The notes: generated by a model not told the origin, from the letters alone. DNA of 64,000 bases from Posidonia oceanica (GCA_037176725.1 JAZBRS010000026.1:57080501-57144500), one strand, 5' to 3'; numbered from the stretch's first letter, positions 1 to 11,116 are shown. Translations and numbers: made by a program.

Positions 1-2185
1 TGTGGGCCCCCTTTGTGCTTCTATCCTTCCTCTATCTTATTCCTATTTTTACTTTATTTTTAACACTTTCCCTAATTTTCAAAAAATCCTTTTCCTTCAA
101 CCCATCTCTTTTCCCTTATTTCTTTCTTTTTCCCTTCTCTTCTTCTTTCTCTTTTCCCCTTTCTTTCTCTTGCAAAAATCCATAAAAACCCCTAAAAATC
201 TGTAAAACCCCAAAACATAAAAGAAACAAATCAGAACCCTAAGAAAAATAATTAAAAAACATTAAACAAGCAATTAAAAACCTAAACTTAACTAAATCAA
301 GCTAAAAGGAAAACCAAGCATGTAAGCTAAAAAATGCAAAACAAATCAAAAGAAAACACTGAAAAATCAAGAAAAAAACTAAAATGAAATCAGAACCCAC
401 CAAGAGTAAAAATCCCATCAGAAGAATTAAAAAGCAAACCCTAAAAAGAAGAATCAAAAAACAAACATTAAAGCAAGTAATTAAAGAAGCAAAAGACTTA
501 ACCTAACAAACCTAAGAAAAAACAAATTAAAAAACTTAATTAAAAGGAAAAGAAAAACACATTTAAAAGACCTAAAAACACCTAATCAGACAAGAGAAAC
601 CTAACTAAAAACATCTAGAAAAATCAACAAATAAAAATCAAATATAACTCAAAAAGACTTAAGAAAAGAAAACCCTAAGAAGACTAAAACTAAAAGGCCC
701 AAAACCCATCCTAATTAATATAAAAATAAATCTTAAAAATCCTAATTAACATCCTGAGCACTCAACAAGAAAAACACAATTAACGAAATAATTTAAAAAG
801 GGTTTAACAAACATTTAATCAAGTGAAAACTAATTAAAAAAACAAAACCAAAACCCTAAAACCCTAATCAAACCCAAAACGCACTAATTAACCCCAAAAC
901 GGTCATTAAAAATCTAATTGAAATCATAATTCACAACACAACCTTTCTAGTATTTTTGCTTATTTTTAATCTATTTTTCCTAATTTTATTTCCTCTCTTT
1001 TCCCTCTCTTTCTTTCTTTCTTCTCTTTTTTCTTCTTTTTCCTTGCTGGGCCCAATTCAGCCCCTCTCTCCCTTTCTTCTTCATTTCTTTTTCTTTTTTC
1101 TTTTTCGGCCCGCAGCCCAACCCGTCGTTCTCCACCCTTCTTCTTCCTCAACCTTCTGCTTTTTTCCTCAGCTTTTTCCTCCCGCGACAACTGCTGCAGT
1201 GCTCCCTCCACCATTTAAATTTCAAGCTTCCATCCAATCATCCACAGCAGCTCGCCGCCTCTCTTCTATCTCAGCACCAATTCCGGGAGGCATTGAATGC
1301 CGGTCGCCTCGCCGACGCCCGTCGCTTCTGCTGCAGTGCCGCCGGTTGAATTCAAAACCTCCAGCGCGCTCAGCAGCCTCCGTCCTCTGATAAAAGCCAG
1401 CCCTTCAATCCTCCTTCATCGCCTTTTTGCCACCTGAGAGAGAGAGCTGAGAAATCCAGAGAATTCCCAAGCAAATCTCCTTCCTCTCCCTCTGATTTCC
1501 AGCAACACTCCCCTTTCTTTTTCTCCCTGAAACCAAGCCCGTTCCAGCATCCAACTCTCTTCCGTTTCATCCCCCAAATCCACCCAACACACCAGCATTC
1601 CTCCTCCATCATTTCCCAGCCTTTCCTTCCCTGTAAACACTCCAGTTCACCCGAACTTCCATCACTGAAACCAACTGCAACCCAACACCTCCTCTCCTGA
1701 AAATTGCCTTCACCACAGTCCACCGTATCTTCCCAAATCCTTCCCCAACACTCGCCTGAACTTCACCTTCCAGAAGCACCCGACCTTCAGCCCCATCCTC
1801 CACCACAGACCACAAACTCCACAACAAACACCTTGCCTCACTTCAGACCTAAAATCAGCCCAGCTCTCAAACTCTCTCCACACACCCCGGAAAGCCCTTC
1901 CAAGCATCCAGACTCACTCCCCGAACCTCCAGCAGTCCTCCGGAAGGCTCCATCCAAGCCGAGGAGTAGCAGACAGCTCCCCCGGCCTCCGGCAGCTCAC
2001 AGTCGACCCACAAACGCCGACCTTCCGCTCGAGCTGCAGAATCGCCGCTTGATCATCTGGGAAGCATCGGAGCATCGTCCTGAAGAAGCCGCAACCGCCG
2101 CGAGCCGCTGGAAGCCTCCCCTGCAACCGGACGACGACCGCCGGCCATCTCCGATCCTGCAGAGATCGGGGGCACGCTCTGGACG

Positions 2186-2204
2186 CAACTACAGGTATTT
2201 TCTT
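2186..2204 (+). promoter_or_regulatory. Candidate splice donor 1 in LTR D
   Basis: The junction CAG|GTATTT lies at 2194/2195, at the end of the C-rich stretch. The same site is kept as AG|GTA in LTR A (14043/14044), both LTRs of B (30675/30676, 51741/51742) and LTR C (- strand, 58575/58574), although neighbouring bases differ. Conservation is seen; use in splicing is inferred. Confidence 0.4.
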
Positions 2205-3761
2205 ACCTTCCCCGCTCTCTCTCCTCCTCCTGCTGCTTCTCCGCCGATCAGAGTCGGCTTCCAAGCCTTCCAGCTCCGACTGCAGCTTGCCGGTCTTCCC
2301 TTCTTCTCCGACGCCGCTCTCCTGCTCTCCGCGCGCTCCGGCCAGCAGAATGATCCCCAGTTGGTCTCCGAAGCTCCGCACGATCGCCGACGTCGTCCTC
2401 CGCCGGTCCGGACGCCCGCAGCCCTCCTGTGCCGGTGGTGGTGAGCGCCGGTGGCTCACTGCTACAGTGCCAGCCACCGTCGGCCAACACTGTACTGTTA
2501 TTTTTCTGTTAATATAGTTTATGTGTGAATATTGCATTTATGCCTTAAGTTTCTCCATTTTTGCGTTCTGGTCTTTAGTTTATTTAAGTTGCTTAGTTTT
2601 TAATTTAATATCATGCTAAATTGCTGCTTTTATTTCTGTTTTTCTGTATTTCTATTTAGGTCCTTTTACTGTGCTGTTTAGTTATAAAATTTTATGCTTC
2701 AGCCCCTCTGTTTTCAATTATTGCACGTAGATCCTGCAGTAAATCAGATCATTTAATTGCATGCATTTTGCCATATCACATTGCATTCTGGCCCCTTGCA
2801 TGTTTCTGGTTTTGCGTTTAGGTTCTCTGCACTGTAGAAACTTAGGTTTTATTTTGATTTTTGCATACTGCATTGCATGTTTTACCTCATGGTTTTGCAT
2901 TTTTGCATGTAGGTCCATTTTAAATATGCAGTAACTGTTTTCCATGCATTTTTGCTTATTGCATTGCATTTTTAACCCTGTTTTTCCCAAAAATTGCACA
3001 TCAGTCCTGTCTTCTGATTTCAGAGCATGTTTACCTTATAAAATTGCATATTTGACCCCTGCATGATTCAAAAATTACACATAGGTCCTTGCATCCTTTA
3101 AAAATCATGTAAAAAGACTGTTTTGCCCCTAAAGTTGCATCTTAGCTCCTATGCTTACAAAATTGCATGTAGACCCTCCACTTGCATTCCCGGACTTCCC
3201 AGAACCTTGTTTTCTGGAAAATTTGCACTTTAGACCCTAGTTTTTCTGAAATTACCCTCTGATTTCCATTTGTTTTCAAAACTTCTTCCAATGCATGCCC
3301 TCTTTTCAAAATAGCTTTCTGAACCCAATCTTTTGCAAAATAAAGCCCTCTGCCCTCTCCTGTTTTCAAAACTCTCTCTTGTGGGCCCCATCCTTTTTGA
3401 AAATTTGCATTTAGCCCCCTTCTCTTTTTCAAAAATGGCATTTGAACCTCTGGTTTCTAAAAATTCCCCTCTTGTCTTTTCTTGCATCTTGCATGCATCC
3501 TGCATTCATTTAGCTTTGCATTTTAGCATCCCTTTGCACACACTAAGCACCTTTAGCTCCCCTTCACTTGGGAGGACCTTTTGCACACCCCTAGGACCTC
3601 TTGAACACCTAGATTTGTTCTTCTCCCCTGTTCTGGCCCTCTTGCCTTGAAGCTGCGATATCTTCCGATCTGGCCGTTGGATCTTCTCAAGTAGGCTGCC
3701 CAGGCGACCGCAGCGAAGCGCTCTTCGGCATGGACTTGACAGATCTCAGATCAGGCTCCCG

Positions 3762-3780
3762 GATTTCCAGGTATGTCCTC
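3762..3780 (+). promoter_or_regulatory. Candidate splice donor 2 in LTR D
   Basis: CAG|GTATGT lies at 3770/3771, directly after a block conserved in all the LTRs (about 3630-3770). LTR A has AAG|GTAAGT at 15688/15689 and LTR C has CAG|GTATGT on the - strand at 56904/56903. Both LTRs of B have AAG|ATAAGT, a lost GT. Confidence 0.45.
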
Positions 3781-4235
3781 CTGAACCCCTGCATTGCATT
3801 CATTTGCATGCCATTTGCATTGTTTCCCTCGTTTTCGATTTCTGTCTCTTTGAGCATGTAGAATAGGGCCTCCTCCTCTTGTCTATCAACTCAGATCTCT
3901 GTTTCGCGTTTCCCTATGTGTTTTGTGTTGAGTTTTCCTTGGATTTACCACTTAATGTGACTTTCTTCCCCCTTTTCCACGATCCGATCGCATCGCGAGC
4001 TTTGGGCAGCGTGCGAGACACACCGTGGAACGGTTTTGTGGGAAATGATCGCAAAAGAGGTGGTAATCCCCCCGTTTGCTCACTCTCCCCTTTGTAGGTC
4101 TTCACACCTACTCTGTGTAGCCCCGAACAGCGCCTGTTCTCACACATGCGTTGTTCTGCTTCTCCTTTTACTGCTTCTAATCCTTCCCTTGCATTTGCAT
4201 TCGCACGGCTTTTTCCGAGGTTTTATCTCGCAGCT

Positions 4236-4480
4236 TTTGGCACCGTTTTGCGTGCCCGCTCTCGTTTTGGCACCGTTTTGCATGCCTGCTTTGTCTTTCG
4301 CGTCGTTTTGCGCGCTCGCCCTGTTTTTGGCACAGTTTTGCGTGCCCGTCATCGTCTTTTGCACCGATTCGCGTGCCGCCTTGCTTTCTCGCCCGTTTTG
4401 CATGCCAATCTTGTCTTTTTGCACCGTTTTGCGCGCTTTCTTGTTTTTTGCCTCGTTTTGCGTGCTTTACGCTGTTTTCT
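4236..4480 (+). repeat. 30-base tandem array (TTTTGCGTGC type), LTR D
   Basis: About eight degenerate copies of a unit of about 30 bases built on the word TTTTGCGTGC. It is the short version of the arrays at 16660-17175, 32341-33100 and 56140-56450. Because the period is a multiple of three, chance ORFs stay open on both strands. Confidence 0.8.
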
Positions 4481-4740
4481 TTTGCATGTCGATCGCATTG
4501 CATGGTTTTGCCGTTGTTTTGCTTTTTCGCTTGCATTTGCATATAGGGCTGTGATGCTTACTGCCTGGAGTTCTCACGAGCCAGGCTTCGCCCGGTTCGG
4601 AACACGGACAGCGTAGCTGAGCACTTAGACAGCACGTTTACTTCCTTGCCCTGCGTCTCTCCACTTAGAGCACACCTTGAGCATTCATTTAGGCATTCAT
4701 AGGCACATAGGCATTCAATCCTGCATTTCCCTGCGTATGC

Positions 4741-4830
4741 GAGCGTAAGCCTAGAAAGACCGATTCTCGGGCGTGTCGGGGGTGCCTAACACCTTCCCCG
4801 CACGTAACAGGAGTCCTTGCCCTGTCTTTT
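4741..4830 (+). promoter_or_regulatory. Highly conserved block near LTR 3' end
   Basis: The block running from GAGCGTAAGCCTAGAAAGAC to GGAGTCCTT is nearly the same in all five LTRs (4741, 17441, 33376, 54441, and reversed at 55829-55905), while flanking LTR sequence has diverged. It can fold as GGGGGTG/CACC..CCCC around CCTAA. The likely role is in R-U5 (polyadenylation, packaging or reverse transcription), but this is inference. Confidence 0.5.
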
Positions 4831-5147
4831 GGCCCGCAATGACCATACTGCCCTTATCCTAGGTTAGAGTCATCTCTTTTGCATGTATTTGCATTTGTTT
4901 CCTTTGCATTGCTTTGCTTTGCATTTCTTGCTTGGTTTTGCGTGTTAATTCACGCATTTCCCCCGATTTTCCTTGTCTCTCGTTAATGGACATGGTGGCG
5001 ACTCTGATTTGTCTTATCTTTCTCTTTTTTCTCCTCAATTTTAAGTGTTTTCGAGTTGAGCCTCTTCCTCGGATCCAATCGCCGCTAATAGCGAGCCTGA
5101 TTCCGATCGGGATCGCTACAACCTTAAAAAGGATTTCGCCCCCAAAA

Positions 5148-5702
5148 TCAATGGCAGGCGAAAAGATGTGGGTATCGAGCAAGGATGCCATCCTCGCACT
5201 CCCAAGTGGCCTCTTCTGCTCCATGATGCTGCCATCTCACCAGAACCAGCGGAATCACCATATTCCACAACACCTGTTCTCTACGATCAACAATCTGGAC
5301 AGCCTCCTCAACAAAGGAGAGATCTTCCTGGAGCACCTCTAGCTAAACAGGGATCACCTGTGAAACAACAGCTAGACACCTCCTCAGCATGGAGATGTGG
5401 AACACGCTGTGCACTGTCAACAGCTCTGGTGGTAGGGCCAACCTATAGGCAACTTCACCAACCCTCTACGTGATCTGGTACGGGCCAATATAGCGGGGAC
5501 TCAGCTTCCCACGCTTGCCAAACCTCTTCACACCCTTGGTCGGTGAAACCTTCAAGGATACAAAGTCTCCCACCAGGAACTCCAACGGTCTCCGCCTCCG
5601 GTCAGCATAACTCTTCTGCCGACTCTGTGCAGTCAGAAGCCTTCTGCGGAACAAGTCCACCTTGTTCGCATACTGCTGCACAAACTCTGGACCAAGAAGT
5701 TG
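5148..5702 (-). pseudogene. Tekay integrase C-terminus and chromodomain
   Basis: This is the tail of pol, in the same frame as the integrase. First comes the GPY-type module (SPRYIGPYQIT, near 5500). A chromodomain follows near 5150-5330, with EEAVQIVDRREQVLWN and EEATWECEDG, ending RYPHLF. In chromoviruses this domain binds histone marks and steers integration into heterochromatin. Stops break it at the join with the integrase core (TGA, 5703-5705), after the GPY motif (TAG, 5466-5468) and near 5340 (TAG). LTR D starts about 30 bases beyond the chromodomain stop. Confidence 0.85.
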
Positions 5703-6452
5703 TCACTCACCTACCTCGCTCCAGCAAACCGGGGATCTGCAGGGCCTACCATACAGAGCCTCATATGGTGCCATCCCGATGCTAGAGTGGTAGCTATTAT
5801 TGTAAGCAAACTCAACCAACGGCAGGTGGTCCTCCCAACTTCCTTGCAAGTCCAGGGCACAAGCTCTCAACATATCCTCCAGAGTCTGGATAGTCCTCTC
5901 TGTCTGACCATCCGATTGAGGGTGGAAAGCTGTACTAAAATTAAGTACCGTGCCAAAAGCCTCCTGCAGAGTCCTCCAGAACCTTGAGGTAAACCACGTG
6001 TCCCTATCAGACACAATGGATACAGGAACACCATGCAGCCGAACGATCTCCGATACGTACAGTTCTGCCAACCACCGTAAAGGAAGATTCACTCGGATAG
6101 CAAGAAAATGAGCTGACTTGGTTAGCCGATCAACGATTACCCACACGGTGTTGTTCTTCCTCAGAGAACGCGGCAACCCAGTCACAAAATCCATAGAGAT
6201 GTACTCCCATTTCCATTCCGGTATACTCAAAGGCTGTAGAGTTCCTCCAGGTCTCTGGTGCTCTGCCTTGACTAGCTGGCAGGTCACACACCTTGCCACA
6301 TAGTCAGCAACTTCTCTCTTCATGCCAGGCCACCAAAAATTCTGCTTCAGATCCCGATACATCTTCGTGGATCCTGGGTGGACTGTGTACTTGGATCTAT
6401 GAGCTTCATCCAGTAACCTCCGCCTGGCCTCCTGGTACTGGGGCACAAACAA
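5703..6452 (-). pseudogene. Tekay integrase, zinc-binding and catalytic core
   Basis: About 249 residues. The N-terminal HHCC zinc-binding region shows HRSKYTVHPGSTKMYRDLK, then CVTCQ. The catalytic core keeps all three acidic residues: Asp in SMDFVTGLP, Asp in VSDRDTWF and Glu in DGQTERTIQTLEDM. The enzyme would join the cDNA ends to chromosomal DNA. It follows RNase H in the same frame, separated by one TAG near 6456. It ends at a TGA in GE*QLLGPE; the usual Arg there suggests CGA to TGA decay. The catalytic core is intact but cannot be made as a single polyprotein. Confidence 0.88.
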
Positions 6453-6455
6453 GCG

Positions 6456-7586
6456 CTAATCAAAACTCAGCTCCCCACGTACACCAAGAGAAAAGTCTGG
6501 CGCTTCCTCAGCGCGCAACTTCTCAACGGTCGCCTGAAAAAAAGGGTCTGTCTGCTGACAAGCAACAATGAACTCCACTAGCTTGGGACGAACAGACAAG
6601 CTCGCCATATAGGCACTGCCTGCTCCCCGATGTAGTCTCTTAAGTCCACAGTCAACCAAATCCTCCAACATGGTCCACTCCTTGACCAACAGGCTAGCCA
6701 TAACGTGTGTACGCCGACTCAGAGCATCGGCGACCACTTTGGCCTTCCCAGGGTGGTAGGACAAATTGAAATCATAGTCCTTGAGATACTCCACCCACCT
6801 CCGCTGCCGCATGTTGAGGTCCTTCTGAGTAAATATATACTTCAGACTCTTGTGATCCGTGTAGACCTCAAACTGCTCCCCATACAGATAGTGTCGCCAA
6901 AGCTTCAGCGCGAACACCACGGCAGCCATCTCAAGATCATGGGTAGGATAGTTCTTCTTGTGGTCTTTCAACTGATGGGAGGTATAAGCCACAACATTGC
7001 CACGTTGCATCAAAACACTACCCAACCCAACACCACTAGCATCACTATACACAGTGAAGCCACCACTTCCAAAAGGCAAGGTCAGAATGGGAGCAGAAGT
7101 CAGACGAGCTTTCAACTCATTGAAACTCGTCTCACAACCTTGGTCCCAAATGAATGGAACCCCTTGCTTGGTGAGAGCTATCAGGGATGAAGCAATGGAA
7201 GAGAAATCCCTGATAAACCTCCTATAATAACCTGCCAACCCCAGGAAACTTCTAATCTCAGACACACTCCTAGGTCTCTGCCAATTGCTGACCGCCTCAA
7301 CCTTGGCAGGATCAACTCTGACGTCGTCTCCAGAGATAAGGTGGCCAAGGAACATAACCTCCCTCAACCAGAACTCACACTTGGAGAACTTGGCGTACAG
7401 CTGGTGCTGCCTCAGAACATCCAGCACCGCCCTCAGATGTTGGGCATGAGCTGCCTCATCCGAGGAGTAGACCAAGATGTCGTCTACAAAGACCACCACA
7501 AACTGGTCCAAAAACGGCCTGAAGATCCGATTCATCAATTCCATGAATGCGGCAGGGGCGTTGGTCAACCCAAAAGGCATAACCAC
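6456..7586 (-). pseudogene. Tekay reverse transcriptase (C-terminal part) and RNase H
   Basis: About 376 residues. RT motifs begin with [13 protein letters not shown], then the catalytic box FVDDILVYS, then [11 protein letters not shown] of the thumb and connection. RNase H follows with [14 protein letters not shown] (catalytic Asp), [14 protein letters not shown] (catalytic Glu) and [10 protein letters not shown] (Asp). It copies the RNA genome into DNA and removes the RNA. It is in the same frame as the upstream protease-RT fragment, split from it by a TAG at about 7626, and ends at a TAG before the integrase. Confidence 0.9.
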
Positions 7587-7625
7587 GAACTCAAAGTGAT
7601 CGTACCGCGTCCGGAAGGCAGTCTT

Positions 7626-8396
7626 CTAAATGTCTGAATCATGGATCCTCAACTGATGATATCCTGATCTCAGATCAATCTTCGAGAAGACGGAGGCAGA
7701 CTGCAACTGGGCCTTGAGCTCCCTCAACTCAGCTGGTGCCATCCGATAAGGATTCTTCGCGACAGCACCACTGCCCGGAATCAGCTCAATAAAGAACTCC
7801 ACTTCCCTATGAGGTGGCATGCCAAGCAAATCATCTGAGAAAACGTCGGGATATTCACACACAACAGATATGTTGTGAACACCCGACTCCGGAGAAAGGG
7901 AGGTAACCACACTAGCAGGGTACCCCACACAACCCCGAACCAAAGACTTGTAAGCCTTCACAGCAGAAATCACAAGCTTAGGCTCACCCTGGTGCACACC
8001 TTGCACAAAGAAGGAATCGGCCCCAACAACACCAAAGAAAATCCTCCTGCGAGCACAGTCGATCAAAGTAGAATATTGGCCCAGCCAGTCCATGCCCAAG
8101 ATAACATCATACTCATTCATACTCATGAGTATGAGGGTGGCATCAAACTCTCGGCCATTCAGCTCCAGATCGACGGAAGGCAGATATCTCCACGCCAAAC
8201 TGTGCTCACCCAGCGGCGTTACCACCTCCAAGTGGAAAGCTAACTTGGCTGGTACATCATCTAGCTCCGCCGCAAAAGACTCGGAGACAAAAGAGAAAGT
8301 GCTCCCTGAGTCAAACAAAACTTTGGCCATTCGGCCCGCCACAAGATAAGAACCTAAGGCCAAAGCACAACCAACAGCATCCCCATTAAACAACAA
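7626..8396 (-). pseudogene. Tekay protease and N-terminal RT, with internal RT deletion
   Basis: About 256 residues. The aspartic protease shows the active site LFDSGSTFSFVS and the later ILGMDWL flap-region motif. The link to RT has FSDDLLGMPPHREVEF, a hallmark of the clade. RT then jumps from ELKAQLQ directly to SVFSKIDLRSGYHQL. In full-length relatives some 65-70 codons lie between these, including the conserved DYRELN region, so part of fingers and palm is missing in frame. The fragment ends in a TAG where RT should continue. The frame differs from gag, and the change falls near a (CAA)n run at 8417-8450. Confidence 0.88.
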
Positions 8397-8469
8397 GGTT
8401 CATATTACAGGGGGAAAGAAACAACAACAACAACAACACAACAACAATGGGTCACACCACCCAAAGGAA

Positions 8470-9661
8470 ACTACGGGGACTTACCCTCTACCACATTACC
8501 AGAGGGCCCACAGTCAGGAGCTGAAATAGTGAACACACGCCCCCAGGTTGGCTGCTGTGGCACATTCCCCGCTCGCTTGGGAGGATCCAGGCACATCCTC
8601 TGCACATGTCCCGATCTCCCACAGTTGTAGCACATCACTCCACTCCGATTCGTCACCTGCTGTGCTCAAGGGCAGTGCGCTGCAAAGTGACCCGCTTGGC
8701 CACACTGGAAACACTAGGCACTACCCTATCCACTCGAAGCAGCCTGACTTGGACCGGTGCTACCAACTCCTGCAAAGCTGTGCCGGGCGCTGGAGGCAAG
8801 GCCAACACCACCACCACCTTGAGCAAAACTACGCCGGGCACCAGAACCATCGCCAGATCTGTCCTTCTTTCTCTTCCCTGGGCTACTCATGCCACTGGAA
8901 TTTGGTGGACTAGAGACCGAAAACCAGGAAGTGAAGGGCAACTTGGCCTTCCCCTTGGAGTGACCACTCACATACTGGTTATACTCCTCTTCAAAGCGGG
9001 AAGCCATCTGGACAACCTCAGCTACCGTCACACAGCGGCAGCCCATCACCTTCACCCTCAAGTTGGGTTGAAGGCCTTCCAGAAATCTCTCCGCCCGCCT
9101 TTCCTCAGAATCAAAGGCCTGGACGAACCTCTCCAACCGGGCAAAAGAGGCTTCATACTCAGCCACAGACATCCTGCCCTGCTGCAGACTCCGGAACTCT
9201 CGATCGAATCGGCTCCTCACATGGCTCGAGAAGTACTTTTCATGGAAAGTAGCCTCGAAGTCCTTCCACTTGATCTCGACCGTAATAGAATTCGGGAACT
9301 TCAGCCGCCTGGTGGCTCTCCACCACTCATCGGCATCACCGCCGAGCTGAAAGGCAGCCAACCGCACCCAGTGCTCCTCTGGGCACGCCAAACTTTCCAA
9401 CAACTTCTCAATCCTTCGCAGCCACGCCTTGCTTTCCTCAGGAGTACCAGTACCCCTGAACGTCGGCGGGTGGAGCTTGCTCAATTGGCGCAGCCACGGA
9501 TGTCCCTCAGACGCTCTACCAGGGCCACTCTTGCCAAAAGCCTGAGAGATCCCGCGCATCCAACCTCGCAACTCCATCTGCACACCCAACCAACCACTCT
9601 CCTCTCGAGAGCTAGATTCATCAGTAGGGGTCTTATCCTTTCGGCGACTACGGCGAGACAT
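8470..9661 (-). pseudogene. Tekay gag (capsid plus CCHC zinc knuckles), broken
   Basis: The start is taken as the Met of MSRRSRRKDKTP at 9661. The longer reading from 9751 adds a hydrophobic stretch from the leader that does not belong. The capsid homology (Retrotrans_gag) runs through HPPTFRGTGTPEESKAWL, WRATRRLKF and EFRSLQQGRMSVAEYEASF. A first zinc knuckle CFQCGQAGHFAAHC (about 8675-8715) and a second CYNCGRSGHVQRMC (about 8600) follow. They are broken by TAG at 8726-8728, another TAG four codons on, and a TGA after the first knuckle. Gag would form the particle and bind the RNA. Confidence 0.85.
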
Positions 9662-9817
9662 GCTGAACCGGGAGAGAAGCAAAAAAATCTGCACCACAAC
9701 CAATAAGACAAGCAACAATTTATGCCAAACAATAGGTGCAGACTCAACCATGATATGTAATTTCCTATGGAGTCACTAGACTGACCACCCCTAGGCTAGT
9801 GCAACCTAGTGAACCTG

Positions 9818-9830
9818 GGCTATGATACCA
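9818..9830 (-). other. Tekay primer binding site (initiator tRNA-Met type)
   Basis: Read on the - strand this is TGGTATCATAGCC, four bases inside the LTR end. It differs by one base from the TGGTATCAGAGC form expected for priming by initiator tRNA-Met. Its position fixes the LTR boundary and the direction of the element. Confidence 0.85.
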
Positions 9831-9834
9831 AACC

Positions 9835-11116
9835 TGTAACGACCCAAGTCACTACCAACAAAACCACACAAAACCCTCCAACCCCTCTGGCTGGGAAAAC
9901 ACTCGGCCCACTGGCCAAGACAAGGCAGAAATACCTTGCAAAGCGAAATCTCAAACAATATAATGGCCCACCAGCTCAAAGCTCAAACCAAAACCACGCA
10001 CAACAACTAGGCGGGAAAACACAAACCACAAACTCACACCACACACAGGCGGAGAGCAACTGGCCTAATACGGCCCAAACACAGCAAAACCTCACAAAGC
10101 CCGAAACTCAGGCGAAGCACAAGGCCTAATACGGCCACCAACAAGCAAAACACAGCCACATGGGCACAAAACCACAACTGATCGTATTGCCTGGTGCCAA
10201 GCAATCGATCTGGCCTCAAGCAGTAGCCAGGGACTCACCCCTGCAGCTCACTGCACTGCCACGAACACCTGCCCTGTGAAGGAGCATGTCTGTCCCGGCA
10301 TCTCGTCACTAGAGACGTCTCAAAGCAATCCCTCAGCAGGGAAGCTACTCACCCCAACTGGGCAAGCTGTCCTCACTCAAGACAAACCACAAGACACGCC
10401 TAATATACGGCGACCTCAGCTCAGTGCTCCGAACCACTAGAGGCTCCAACCCCTAGGCTCAACCAGCACCAGTGCCTCGAACCACTAGAGGCTCCAACCC
10501 CTAGGCTCAGCCGGCACCCAGAACAAAGCGAGTCCTAGTGCCCGTAACAACTAGGGTATAACGCCCAACTACGCAGGAGTATCATACCTCCCGAGTCCGC
10601 TGCCACGATACCACTAGGTACGGCCGGCACCCCAACCCCCAAACCTCAACCCAGGCGAAGTGTGCAACACACCAGGAACGCCGTCGCATCCCCGGGTCCA
10701 GCCAACACAACTCCCAGGTTTTTGGCCACGGAAAACCTTGGCAAAACCATTTGCAAACCATTCGCATTTTTCCTCAAAATCTCTTCGAAAACATTTATCA
10801 AATATCATGGGCTAAAGCACAAAAAGCCCCAAAACCAACCGAGGAAACCACATTGGAAAACAAGCCCGGGAGAGCATCCCAGACCAAAATCGGCAGACCG
10901 GTACTTCCACCGATATACCAAAAATCCTTGTTTCGGTGGAACCAAATCCACGTGTCGACCGGTCCGCACAGTGATCGGCAGACCGATATTACCTCGGTCA
11001 TACCGAAAATCCCTATTTCGGTGGAACCAATTCCACCGGCCGACTGATCGAACCTTGAAAACAGCAAACCGATCAATATCGGTCGACCGAATTCAGGTCC
11101 TGGCCTTAATCTGACA
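9835..11116 (-). mobile_element. 5' LTR of the Tekay element
   Basis: About 1.28 kb. The inner end is firm: plus-strand TGTAACGACCC at 9835, that is GGGTCGTTACA on the element strand, next to the PBS. The outer end is put at ...CTGACA (11116). It contains two internal direct repeats: a unit of about 45 bases with CGAACCACTAGAGGCTCCAA (about 10428-10515), and two units of about 100 bases built on CGGCAGACCG...TTTCGGTGGAACCAA (about 10893-11045). Confidence 0.75.

Larger units (their letters stand above)
1..5120 (+). mobile_element. LTR of Tat/Ogre-type element D, left end cut by window
   Basis: This is the right-hand part of a very long LTR. It is collinear with the LTRs at 28019-33806 and, reversed, at 55524-61417. 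About the first 510-520 bases are missing compared with the latter. It ends in CGCTACA (TG...CA type end) at 5120, the same terminus as element C. No tRNA primer site follows, so this is a 3' LTR or a solo LTR rather than a 5' LTR. Its layout is that of the family: an A-rich stretch (200-900), a pyrimidine tract (950-1100), a C-rich stretch that gives chance ORFs (1300-2450), a T-rich zone with recurring GCATTTAGGTCC-like words (2500-3600), a 30-base tandem array, then a conserved end block. The ORFs within it are not supported as genes. Confidence 0.88.
5121..11116 (-). mobile_element. Defective Tekay/Del-type chromovirus (Ty3/gypsy)
   Basis: On the - strand the order is 5' LTR (11116-9835), Met-type PBS, gag, protease, RT, RNase H, integrase and chromodomain. 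This is the order of plant chromoviruses, and the sequence style is that of the Tekay/Del clade. The element is cut on the left by LTR D at 5120/5121, a few bases beyond the end of the chromodomain, so its 3' LTR must lie left of the window or be lost. Gag-pol carries several stops, a gag-to-protease frame change and an in-frame deletion in RT, so it cannot be autonomous. The outer end at 11116 is the best TG...CA end I can find, but it is uncertain by some tens of bases. Confidence 0.88.

Noticed and set aside
1704..2444. 246-codon Pro/Ser-rich ORF in LTR D
   Set aside because: Composition-driven; the matching zone in A and B does not keep one long frame, and no domain is seen. Only the donor-like site at 2194 is kept.
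8606..9706. 366-codon + strand ORF
   Set aside because: Shadow of Tekay gag on the opposite strand, which has clear capsid and zinc-knuckle motifs.
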